Positions 1-5,841 of a DNA stretch of 7,900 bases are shown here, piece by piece (within the stretch, counting starts at the first letter, position 1; each line of letters begins with the position of its first letter). The stretch covers positions 1 through 7,900 of the forward strand of contig JAIPDY010000149.1 of the NCBI GenBank assembly GCA_021737445.1, written 5' to 3'. Under the pieces are notes generated by a model that worked only from the letters and a program-made list of their open reading frames with translations, was not told where the DNA came from and did not search any database. Source of the stretch: Desulfotignum sp. Its GTDB lineage: Bacteria > Desulfobacterota > Desulfobacteria > Desulfobacterales > Desulfobacteraceae. The translations under genes were made by a program, and so were the position numbers.

Positions 1-216
1 TTTTTTGTGTCTTTTCAACAGCGTGACCAGTTTCAGGAACAAAAGGGTCTTGCCGGCACCATAATCCCCCTCCACCAGCAAAATCGGCTCATTTGCCTTG
101 ATGCCGTGCATCAAATAATTCCAGCAGTTGCGGTGAGTTTCAGATTTATAAAACACTTCCGGAGAGGGATGACTGTCAAAAGGCTCCTTCTGCATCATGT
201 AAAATTCTTTATACAT
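1..216 (-). CDS. ExeA/GspA-like AAA ATPase, N-terminal part (cut by the left window edge)
   Basis: The reading frame is open from the ATG at 216 to base 1 and continues outside the window; 72 residues are visible. The protein begins MYKEFY, then has a PFDSHPSPEVFYKSETHR stretch and a Walker A loop GDYGAGKT at about residues 50-57. This order (MYxxFY, PFxxxPxPxxFYxSExHR, about 40 residues in from the start, then P-loop) is typical of the N-terminus of ExeA/GspA AAA ATPases. Those proteins bind ATP and, in the type II secretion version, act at the inner membrane with a peptidoglycan-binding partner or domain. Many genomes carry several ExeA-like copies with other or unknown roles, so the job here is open. 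The ATG at 219 is directly next to the one at 216. I prefer 216 because it restores the family-typical MYKEFY start and lies 6 bases from AAGGGG (223-228). The XRE gene lies 59 bases upstream on the same strand, so the two may be cotranscribed. Walker B and the C-terminus are not visible. Confidence 0.8.
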   Translation of the reverse strand, partial: MYKEFYMMQKEPFDSHPSPEVFYKSETHRNCWNYLMHGIKANEPILLVEGDYGAGKTLLFLKLVTLLKRHKK

Positions 217-275
217 CATGGGCCCCTTTTATTAAATCCATTAAAATCGGTTTGATATCGGTCATCAAAATTCAT

Positions 276-530
276 TCAACTTTCTTCATAGGGAAAGATG
301 TCAGAAAATTCCCATTTTTTTGAAGTTGAGCCCCCTGCCATGTTCAATCCATTGATAATTTTATTTTTGGTCACCGAGGTGGGATCGATCAAGCCTCTTT
401 CCGTCTGGCTTATAACTTTACTGCTGACATTTGCATGACGAGACAATTCAGTTATCGTTAGACCCAAATTGACACGAACTTTTTTGAGATTGTTACCCTT
501 CACTCCGGTATCCTGCAAATATTTAAACAC
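276..530 (-). CDS. small XRE-family helix-turn-helix regulator
   Basis: The 84-residue product has a Cro/CI-type HTH at about residues 14-62: NNLKKVRVNLGLTITELSRH followed by ANVSSKVISQTERGLIDP. The pattern LkkvRxxxGLTxxELSxxaxVSxkvISqxErGxxxP is the standard XRE signature. A short tail ends in WEFSDIFPYEES; no sensor or enzyme domain is present. It probably binds DNA as a dimer; the target is unknown. I chose the GTG start at 530 because a very strong Shine-Dalgarno (GGGGGGGAGG) sits 8 bases upstream. The frame stays open upstream to an ATG at 578 (100 residues, weak CCAGG) and a TTG at 605 with no ribosome site. The HTH lies downstream of all three starts. The gene and its leader are clearly more AT-rich than eno or pyrG. 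The next gene, an ExeA-like ATPase, follows on the same strand. Confidence 0.82.
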   Translation of the reverse strand: MFKYLQDTGVKGNNLKKVRVNLGLTITELSRHANVSSKVISQTERGLIDPTSVTKNKIINGLNMAGGSTSKKWEFSDIFPYEES

Positions 531-549
531 TTTATTTGCCTCCCCCCCG
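531..549 (-). promoter_or_regulatory. strong ribosome binding site deciding the XRE start
   Basis: On the minus strand GGGGGGGAGG (539-548) is followed by eight bases and then GTG at 530. This is the best Shine-Dalgarno in the XRE reading frame. It includes a run of seven G (542-548), which could be prone to slippage. If the longer ATG-578 start is used, this run would lie inside the coding sequence. Confidence 0.6.
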
Positions 550-585
550 TTTGCTTCAGTGTTTGTAAATATCCTCATACAAAAA

Positions 586-660
586 ACCTGGTTATTGCCG
601 ACCAAAACAACCCATAACAGGTATTGCTATTCATGGTATATATCTTATATGACCTGCTAT
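586..660 (-). promoter_or_regulatory. candidate operator half-sites around the XRE promoter
   Basis: Three copies of a near-identical motif flank the promoter. On the plus strand these are ACCTGGTTAT at 586-595, ATAACAGGT at 614-622 (inverted) and ACCTGCTAT at 652-660. The 614-622 and 652-660 copies match 8 of 9 bases as an inverted pair and bracket the -10 element and likely transcription start. The 586-595 and 614-622 copies form a one-bulge hairpin in the XRE leader. The arrangement suggests autoregulation by the XRE protein, which is inference. Confidence 0.4.
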
Positions 661-674
661 ATCTGTAATGTCAA
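644..674 (-). promoter_or_regulatory. sigma70-type promoter for the XRE-ExeA genes
   Basis: Reading the minus strand, a perfect -35 TTGACA lies at 674-669 and a -10 TATAAG (5 of 6) at 649-644, with a 19-base spacer. This is slightly longer than ideal, although overlapping weaker -10 hexamers give 17-18. The predicted start near 637 leaves a leader of about 107 bases before the GTG at 530, or about 59 before the ATG at 578. Confidence 0.55.
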
Positions 675-694
675 GATAAATTTCGATATTTATT

Positions 695-714
695 GGAAAT
701 TTCCGGAAATTTCC
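695..714. repeat. 20-bp perfect palindrome made of two GGAAATTTCC units
   Basis: GGAAATTTCC occurs twice head to tail at 695-704 and 705-714. Each unit is itself a palindrome, so the whole 20 bases read the same on both strands. A further AAATTTC core lies at 678-684, which puts AAATTTC cores at 678, 697 and 707, offsets of 19 and 10 bases, near whole helical turns. It lies just upstream of the XRE promoter -35. It looks like a protein-binding site (for the XRE protein or another regulator); binding is inferred. Confidence 0.55.
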
Positions 715-801
715 GATTAAATGCAATTATTCATCAGAATCAATATCCGAATTTCACACACCAAACAAATTTAATATCAAAAAATGATAGGGGGGAAAAT
801 T

Positions 802-1407
802 TCAGGAAAGATAGCCGGACAGTCGGGCTTTTAGATGGGCAAGGCTGCCGCTATAGAAATGATCGCAGCCTGGAATGATGTCAAAACGTGGAGCAATCCC
901 CCAGCGGTTGATATGGGCCTGGATCATGTCCGGCGGGGCGATCTCATCATCCTGCCCCGTGATAATCAGGCCGGTGGACGGCAGTGCGGCAATATCGTCA
1001 AACGGCATGAACCCCACAGGCGGAGAAACCATGATGTGGTCGGCTATGCGATATCCTCCCGCCACAACAGATGCGTTGACCCTGGCGCCAAAGGAGTATC
1101 CGGCCAGAACCAGGGTTTTGATGCCCAGGTTTTCCAGGTATTGAAGGGCTGCTGTCACATCGGTCTGCTCTCCCTGGCCGTTGTCAAACATGCCGGTGCT
1201 GCCGGCCGTGCCCCTGAAGTTAAACCGCAGGGTTGAAAATCCCTGTTGCGCAAAACTGTCTGCGATCCGGATCACCACCGGGTTATCCATGTTTCCGCCA
1301 TAAAGCGGGTGGGGGTGGGTGATCACCACGGCCCGGTCTGATGAGCCTTCTGACAGCATGGCCTGGAGCCGGATGGTCTGGTTCTTGATAATAAGGGATG
1401 TTTCCAT
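802..1407 (-). CDS. alpha/beta hydrolase, small COG2945-like family
   Basis: The 201-residue protein has the alpha/beta hydrolase landmarks in order: HPHPLYGGNMDN at 31-42, RFNFRGTAGSTG at 61-72, the nucleophile elbow GYSFGA at 103-108 (Ser105), an acid in GQDDEIAP (Asp154, or Asp153) and the catalytic His183 in GCDHFYSG. The HPHP...GG...N opening and the RFNFRG motif resemble the small dienelactone-hydrolase-like COG2945 proteins, whose natural substrates are mostly undefined. There is no signal peptide, so it should be cytoplasmic. Its ATG is 12 bases after the pyrG stop, with AAGG overlapping that stop as a possible ribosome site; it is probably cotranscribed with pyrG. No strong terminator follows it. 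The substrate cannot be told from sequence. Confidence 0.85.
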   Translation of the reverse strand: METSLIIKNQTIRLQAMLSEGSSDRAVVITHPHPLYGGNMDNPVVIRIADSFAQQGFSTLRFNFRGTAGSTGMFDNGQGEQTDVTAALQYLENLGIKTLVLAGYSFGARVNASVVAGGYRIADHIMVSPPVGFMPFDDIAALPSTGLIITGQDDEIAPPDMIQAHINRWGIAPRFDIIPGCDHFYSGSLAHLKARLSGYLS

Positions 1408-1419
1408 CTGTATGAGGCC

Positions 1420-3060
1420 TTATTTTTTGGCGTTTTTCAGGGACGCGCGGATAAACGCCCTGAACAGCGGGTGGGGATCCCTGGGTTTGGATTTGAACTC
1501 CGGGTGGAACTGGCACCCCAGGTACCAGGGATGGCCTGCAAGTTCAACTATCTCCACCAGTTCGTGGTCCGGAGAGGTGCCGGAAATGATAAGGCCGGCT
1601 TTTTCCAGGCGTTCCTTGTACAGGTTGTTGAACTCATATCTGTGGCGGTGGCGCTCAGAAATATTGTCCTGCCTGTAGGCATTGTGGGCAAATGTATCAG
1701 GCACCAGCCGGCAGGGATAGGCTCCCAGGCGCATGGTACCGCCCTTGTCCGAGGTCTCGTCCCGTTTTTCCACCTGCCCGGTCTGGGCGTCAAACCATTC
1801 TTTCATCAGATAGATCACAGGATATGGGGTATCCGGGTCAAACTCCTCGCCATTGGCATCTTCCATGCCGGCCAGGTTTCTGGCCACCTCGATCACAGCC
1901 ATGTGCATGCCCAGACAGATCCCAAAATAGGGGACCTTTTTTTCCCTGGCATACCTGGCAGCCAGGATCTTGCCCTCAATCCCCCTTGAGCCGAATCCGC
2001 CCGGCACCAGGATGCCGTCGCTGGCAGACAGCACCTCCACCACATTTTTCTCGGTCAGGGTTGTGGAGTCCACAAACTTGAGATTGACCTTTGCCTCATT
2101 GGAGATCCCGCCGTGGGTCAGGGCCTCGTTTAAGCTTTTGTAGCTTTCTGTGAGATCCACATATTTACCCACAATGGCAATGTTTACACAGAACCTGGGA
2201 TTTTTGAGCTTTTCCACCATCTCCCGCCATTCATCCAGGCGGGGGGACCTGGCCCAGATATTGAGCTTTTTTAAAATTTTGGTGCCCAGGCCCTCCTTGT
2301 TGTACACCAGGGGCACATCATAGATGCAGTCCACATCCTTGGCCGTGAACACGGCATCCGGCTCCACATTGCAAAACAGCGCGATCTTGTCCTTGATATC
2401 CTGGGACAGGTAATGTTCGGTCCGGCACAGCAGGATATCAGGCTGAATACCGATGCTGCGCAGCTCCTTGACACTGTGCTGGGTGGGTTTGGTCTTGACC
2501 TCGCAGGCGGTCTTGATATAGGGCACCAGGGTCAGGTGGATGTAAATCACATTGGAGGCACCTGCATCTGCCTTAAACTGGCGGATAGCCTCCAGAAAAG
2601 GCAACGATTCAATATCACCGATGGTCCCCCCTATCTCCACGATCACCACATCCACATCATGGGACACCAGACAGATGCTCTGCTTGATCTCATCGGTGAT
2701 ATGGGGGATCACCTGAACCGTGCCCCCCAGGTATTCGCCTTTGCGCTCCTTGGTTATGACCTGGTGGTAGATCTTGCCGGTAGTGAAGTTGCTGTTTTTG
2801 CCCAGCCTGGCATTGGTAAACCGCTCATAATGGCCCAGGTCCAGGTCGGTTTCAGCACCGTCGTCGGTGACAAACACCTCACCGTGCTGAAAGGGATTCA
2901 TGGTGCCGGGATCTACATTGATATAAGGGTCCAGCTTCTGAATGGTGACCGTGAGCCCCCGGCTTTCCAGAAGCATGCCGATGGCTGCGGACGCAAGTCC
3001 TTTACCCAGAGATGACAATACCCCACCGGTAACAAAAATATATTTGGTGTTCTCCGCCAT
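1420..3060 (-). CDS. pyrG: CTP synthase
   Basis: This is a full-length 546-residue CTP synthase, which makes CTP from UTP using ATP and glutamine, the last step of pyrimidine nucleotide synthesis. The N-terminal synthase domain starts with the P-loop region TGGVLSSLGKG (11-21) and contains DPYINVDPGTMNPFQHGEVF, the VEIGGTIGDIES stretch (141-152) and KTKPTQHSVKELRSIG (189-204). The C-terminal class I glutaminase domain has the oxyanion strand GGFGSRG (354-360), nucleophile Cys382 in GICLGMH, and His519 and Glu521 in FHPE. The residue four after the nucleophile is His386, where the usual motif GICLGMQ has Gln; the codon is CAC. GGGGGA lies just before the ATG. It is 84 bases downstream of eno and 12 bases upstream of the hydrolase, all on one strand, a likely operon. 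No separate pyrG promoter is evident. Confidence 0.98.
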   Translation of the reverse strand: MAENTKYIFVTGGVLSSLGKGLASAAIGMLLESRGLTVTIQKLDPYINVDPGTMNPFQHGEVFVTDDGAETDLDLGHYERFTNARLGKNSNFTTGKIYHQVITKERKGEYLGGTVQVIPHITDEIKQSICLVSHDVDVVIVEIGGTIGDIESLPFLEAIRQFKADAGASNVIYIHLTLVPYIKTACEVKTKPTQHSVKELRSIGIQPDILLCRTEHYLSQDIKDKIALFCNVEPDAVFTAKDVDCIYDVPLVYNKEGLGTKILKKLNIWARSPRLDEWREMVEKLKNPRFCVNIAIVGKYVDLTESYKSLNEALTHGGISNEAKVNLKFVDSTTLTEKNVVEVLSASDGILVPGGFGSRGIEGKILAARYAREKKVPYFGICLGMHMAVIEVARNLAGMEDANGEEFDPDTPYPVIYLMKEWFDAQTGQVEKRDETSDKGGTMRLGAYPCRLVPDTFAHNAYRQDNISERHRHRYEFNNLYKERLEKAGLIISGTSPDHELVEIVELAGHPWYLGCQFHPEFKSKPRDPHPLFRAFIRASLKNAKK

Positions 3061-3101
3061 GAATCCCCCATGTGTCTGATCTGTTTTGCTGGTTATGCAC
3101 C

Positions 3102-3132
3102 CAGGTTTAATTTTGCGGGTCTGTGAAACCTG
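3102..3132 (-). other. inverted repeat between eno and pyrG
   Basis: CAGGTTT (3102-3108) and AAACCTG (3126-3132) form a 7-bp inverted repeat around a 17-base loop. The second arm overlaps a 10-base palindrome ACCTGCAGGT (3128-3137). There is no T-run, so it is not a good intrinsic terminator; it could be an mRNA processing or stability element. Function is not shown. Confidence 0.3.
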
Positions 3133-3144
3133 CAGGTAAATTGG

Positions 3145-4416
3145 CTATACAAAAATATTATTGGGAAAGCTGGCACCAGTCCCCAGTCTTTCCTCGATCC
3201 GGATCAGTTGATTGTATTTGGCCACCCGGTCGCTTCTGGACATGGACCCGGGTTTGATCTGCCCGGCATTCACACCCACTGCCAGATCTGCAATAAAGGT
3301 GTCCTCGGTCTCCCCGGACCGGTGGGAAATCACCGTGGTATATCCCGATTCCTTGGCCATCTGAATGGTATCCAAAGTTTCGGTCACCGTGCCGATCTGG
3401 TTGAGTTTGATGAGAATGGCATTGCCGATGCCGGCTTCAATGCCTTTTTTAAAAATATCCGGGTTGGTGACAAAAATATCATCCCCCACAATCTGAATCT
3501 GATCCCCCAGGCGGTCGGTCATCTGTTCCCAGCCATCCCAGTCACCTTCTGCCAGGCCGTCCTCAATGGAGTACAAGGGATATTTTTCCATCAATCCCTC
3601 ATAATAATCGATCAGGTCGCTGGCGGACATATCTTTGCCTTCAGACAGAAACCGGTATTTCCCCTCTTTGTAAAACTCTGATGCCGCAGCATCCAGGGCA
3701 ATTGCGATATCCTTGCCAGGCCTGTAACCGGCGGATTCAATAGCCAAAAGAATATACTCAATGGCCTGCTCATTGGATCCAAGATCAGGTGCAAACCCGC
3801 CTTCATCGCCGACACCGACTGTCAATCCTTTTTTCTTCAAAATTTTTTTCAGGTGATGAAAGGTTTCCGCTCCCATGCGCACCGCCTCCACAAAAGAGGG
3901 TGCCCCAAACGGCAGAATCATGAACTCCTGGATATCCAGGTTGTTGCCGGCATGGGCACCGCCGTTGATGATATTCATCATGGGAACCGGCATGACCCTG
4001 GCATTGATCCCGCCCAGGTGCTGGTACAGCGGCAGGTCACAGGCCTGGGCAGCAGCCCTGGCCGCAGCCATGGAAACCCCCAGGATGGCATTGGCCCCCA
4101 GCCTGGATTTGTTTTCCGTGCCGTCAATATCCATCATGGTCCGGTCCAGCCCGGCCTGGTCCATGGCATCATATCCGATAATTTCCGGTGCAATCACCTC
4201 ATTGACATTGGCCACGGCATTGAGCACGCCTTTGCCCAGAAACCGGTTCTCCATGTTATCCCGCAGTTCCAGAGCCTCTCTTGTGCCGGTGGAAGCCCCT
4301 GACGGCACAGCTGCCCTGCCCCTGGCACCGCAGGCCAGCACCACGTCCACCTCCACTGTGGGATTGCCCCTGGAGTCAATGATTTCCCTTGCCCTGACAT
4401 CAATTAATTCTGTCAT
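3145..4416 (-). CDS. eno: enolase (phosphopyruvate hydratase)
   Basis: This 423-residue enolase converts 2-phosphoglycerate to phosphoenolpyruvate in glycolysis and gluconeogenesis, in the cytoplasm. Family landmarks are all present: the mobile loop SGASTGTREA (39-48), His155 and Glu164 in GGAHAGNNLDIQEFM, Glu205 in GDEGGF, the magnesium ligands Asp242 (ALDAA), Glu285 (SIEDGL) and Asp312 (GDDIF), the catalytic Lys337 (LIKLNQIGT), the SHRSGETED loop at 364-372 and Lys388 (IKPGS). No key residue is missing. The ATG is preceded by AGGGGG a few bases upstream. It ends in TAG and is followed after 84 bases by pyrG. A candidate promoter lies in the 147-base gap upstream, so eno is probably the first gene of an eno-pyrG-hydrolase unit. 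Confidence 0.98.
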   Translation of the reverse strand: MTELIDVRAREIIDSRGNPTVEVDVVLACGARGRAAVPSGASTGTREALELRDNMENRFLGKGVLNAVANVNEVIAPEIIGYDAMDQAGLDRTMMDIDGTENKSRLGANAILGVSMAAARAAAQACDLPLYQHLGGINARVMPVPMMNIINGGAHAGNNLDIQEFMILPFGAPSFVEAVRMGAETFHHLKKILKKKGLTVGVGDEGGFAPDLGSNEQAIEYILLAIESAGYRPGKDIAIALDAAASEFYKEGKYRFLSEGKDMSASDLIDYYEGLMEKYPLYSIEDGLAEGDWDGWEQMTDRLGDQIQIVGDDIFVTNPDIFKKGIEAGIGNAILIKLNQIGTVTETLDTIQMAKESGYTTVISHRSGETEDTFIADLAVGVNAGQIKPGSMSRSDRVAKYNQLIRIEERLGTGASFPNNIFV

Positions 4417-4476
4417 GTTTCCCCCTCACCAGACCGGTATGTTTAACTGCATTTATCCATCAATAATCACCGCCTT

Positions 4477-4505
4477 TTAATACCAATTCTCCATTTGACA
4501 TTCAA
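4477..4505 (-). promoter_or_regulatory. candidate sigma70 promoter for eno-pyrG-hydrolase
   Basis: On the minus strand TTGAAT (4505-4500, 4 of 6) and TATTAA (4482-4477, 4 of 6) are separated by exactly 17 bases. The start would be near 4470, giving a leader of about 54 bases before the eno ATG. Moderate match, correct place and spacing. Confidence 0.45.
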
Positions 4506-4521
4506 GCACTAATCCAAATAA

Positions 4522-4565
4522 TCAATAAAGACGTCAGAATGAATATGAAATGGCTGTGGACGTCT
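4522..4565 (-). terminator. possible weak terminator after the fecR-ompA unit
   Basis: On the minus strand AGACGTC (4565-4559, overlapping the ompA-like stop codon) pairs with GACGTCT (4535-4529) across a 23-base loop and is followed by TTTATT. The stem has only seven pairs and the T-run is interrupted, so read-through into eno is possible. Confidence 0.35.
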
Positions 4566-5199
4566 AACGGAGAATGGTAACAGTAACCCGCCTGTTCCTC
4601 TCTTCAGAGGTTTCATCTGGTGTGGGAACTTGAAGACCGTGTTCACCATATCCACGAATTTCGATAAAATTAGGACCTGTATCTTTTGTGGCGATGATCT
4701 CCGCTATCAGATTTGCTCTTTTCCGGGATAAAACCATATTATTTTCAACAGTACCCACAGTATCTGCATATCCCGCAATCCGAATCCTTGCAGGAGGTAG
4801 CTGCCGAAGCAGACTGATAATTTTGCCCGGTAAATGTTCTGATTTTGGAACCAGTTCAGTCGAATTTGATTGAAAATAAATAGTGAATTGTTCTAATCTC
4901 GGGGGGGAAGGCTCAGGGGAAGGCTCTTTGGGTCGTTTCAGCTCAGCTTTGAACAGGCCGCCATATTCTTTCTCGATCTCTTCAGGATCCGCCATCTGGA
5001 CTTCCATCTTTCCAGACTGGCCGACTGCATAGGGTTTGTCAAGGGTAACGGACTGGTCGCCAATGTTCAGGGAAACGGCACCCACCTGTTCGTTTTCCTG
5101 GGGCAAAAGGATAACCTTGGTCTGCTTCTGCCCGCAGGAAAAGGCAATGAGAAAGATCATGAAAAATAGCAGAAAACGAATGGTAAATTTATCAATCAT
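4564..5199 (-). CDS. OmpA-family lipoprotein
   Basis: The 211-residue protein starts with a charged n-region and a hydrophobic stretch (residues 8-20) ending in AFSC, so Cys22 is a likely lipidated residue, though Ala at -3 and Phe at -2 are not a textbook lipobox. Residues 23-90 are an unrecognised region, then a Pro/Glu/Ser-rich linker (90-101), then an OmpA C-terminal peptidoglycan-binding domain from about 104: FTIYFQSNSTELVPKS, IAGYADTVGT and a SxxRAxxxxxxI helix, ending in RNRRVTVTI. Asp146 and Arg203 match the pair that holds diaminopimelate in OmpA. It probably anchors outer or inner membrane to the cell wall. Its ATG overlaps the stop of the FecR-domain gene (ATGA), so the two are translationally coupled. 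A seven-C tract in the linker (4901-4907) is a possible slippage site. Eno follows after 147 bases. Confidence 0.88.
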   Translation of the reverse strand: MIDKFTIRFLLFFMIFLIAFSCGQKQTKVILLPQENEQVGAVSLNIGDQSVTLDKPYAVGQSGKMEVQMADPEEIEKEYGGLFKAELKRPKEPSPEPSPPRLEQFTIYFQSNSTELVPKSEHLPGKIISLLRQLPPARIRIAGYADTVGTVENNMVLSRKRANLIAEIIATKDTGPNFIEIRGYGEHGLQVPTPDETSEERNRRVTVTILR

Positions 5200-5630
5200 T
5201 TTAAATCAACGATAAACCTGGTACCCCGAATACCAACCACGGCACTCGGGGTCGCCAGATGGACAGATTGGGGTGAGAGCTTGCCCACCTTCCCAGAATT
5301 ATAAATCATTGATCCTTTTTCCATGTAAAAAAGAAAATAATACGCCTGATCCTGCGGTTCAAAAATATAGGTATCAATCTCGAATTCAGACTCTGGGCCC
5401 AAGGTGATAACGGTGTCGTCTTTGAAAAGCATTCCGGCAAAACCCTCCGGGCCTGTAATGACAATATCCTTGTCCTCCAGTCGAAACCCGATCCAGGCAG
5501 GATAAAGCTTGCTTTGTCTGAGGATATCCACTTTGCCTGAAACGTTTTTTATCATACCTGCAAACTGAGCCTGGCCAGTTCCCGAAAATAGAAGGAAAAA
5601 AACCATGGTGAAAAGCCATATCTGTTTCAA
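5196..5630 (-). CDS. secreted FecR-domain protein
   Basis: The 144-residue product has a signal peptide (Lys2, hydrophobic 4-16, likely cut after GQA at residue 21) and is otherwise one FecR domain. Visible motifs are the VSGKVDILR start (30-38), ITGPEGFAGMLFKDDTVITL (58-77), LGPESEFEID and the closing ATPSAVVGIRGTRFIV (126-141). FecR domains are best known from periplasmic halves of sigma-factor signalling proteins. This one lacks an anti-sigma region and membrane segment, and no ECF sigma gene is in the window, so iron signalling should not be assumed. It overlaps the OmpA-like lipoprotein gene by four bases, suggesting a shared envelope role. I use the TTG start at 5630: AAAAGGA lies 7 bases upstream and the start supplies the complete signal peptide. 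The next in-frame ATG (codon 9) has no ribosome site and would remove the positive n-region. Confidence 0.87.
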   Translation of the reverse strand: MKQIWLFTMVFFLLFSGTGQAQFAGMIKNVSGKVDILRQSKLYPAWIGFRLEDKDIVITGPEGFAGMLFKDDTVITLGPESEFEIDTYIFEPQDQAYYFLFYMEKGSMIYNSGKVGKLSPQSVHLATPSAVVGIRGTRFIVDLK

Positions 5631-5637
5631 TCATCAA

Positions 5638-5644
5638 TCCTTTT
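5638..5644 (-). promoter_or_regulatory. ribosome binding site supporting a TTG start for the FecR-domain gene
   Basis: AAAAGGA on the minus strand lies seven bases before TTG at 5630. A nearer ATG at 5634 is in another frame and gives a product without family features, so TTG is the better start. Confidence 0.6.
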
Positions 5645-5674
5645 GTCTGCAGAGGCCACAAATTCAGCAATTAA

Positions 5675-5703
5675 ATTATAGTTAAGCCGGAACAGGGTGT
5701 CAA
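5675..5703 (-). promoter_or_regulatory. exact-consensus sigma70 promoter for fecR-ompA
   Basis: On the minus strand -35 TTGACA (5703-5698), a 17-base spacer and -10 TATAAT (5680-5675) match the housekeeping consensus at all 12 positions. The predicted start near 5668 gives a short leader of about 38 bases before the TTG at 5630. An A-rich stretch lies just upstream of the -35. Confidence 0.85.
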
Positions 5704-5743
5704 TAAGTGTTTTTCATAGGGCATAGTTGCCATCATCCTTGGC

Positions 5744-5771
5744 TTGACAAAACCCTGCACCTTAATATAAG
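5744..5771 (+). promoter_or_regulatory. sigma70 promoter for adk
   Basis: TTGACA (5744-5749, 6 of 6) and TATAAG (5766-5771, 5 of 6) are separated by 16 bases. The start would be near 5778, a leader of about 64 bases. A second TATAAT at 5806-5811 has no good -35. This promoter lies back to back with the fecR promoter, 40 bases between the two -35 elements. Confidence 0.7.
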
Positions 5772-5841
5772 TAGAAACCGTTGTTTTGATTTTACACCGG
5801 ATGTGTATAATAATATAATTAACTGATAAAAAGGAGTTTTC

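Noticed and set aside
209..265. 18-codon minus-strand frame (MTDIKPILMDLIKGAHDV) overlapping the ExeA start
   Set aside because: It could be a leader peptide coupled to the ATPase start, but it has no Shine-Dalgarno and its length is within chance expectation.
531..605. Longer XRE protein starting at TTG 605 or ATG 578
   Set aside because: TTG 605 has no ribosome site and ATG 578 only a weak one, whereas GTG 530 has a very strong one. The ATG 578 version is not excluded.
720..801. Terminator for the hydrolase gene
   Set aside because: Only a 4-bp ATCA/TGAT stem with a T-rich loop is present; not enough to call.
835..1236. plus-strand open frames across the hydrolase gene
   Set aside because: The minus-strand frame carries a complete Ser-Asp-His hydrolase pattern; the plus-strand translations carry none.
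1471..1989. plus-strand open frames inside pyrG (also 1692-2081 and 2413-3015)
   Set aside because: They are antisense to a full-length, motif-complete CTP synthase and have no ribosome sites or recognisable domains.
4539..4580. 13-codon plus-strand frame (MNMKWLWTSNGEW) downstream of a promoter-like sequence
   Set aside because: Too short, no good ribosome site, and it overlaps the 3' end of the ompA-like gene on the other strand.
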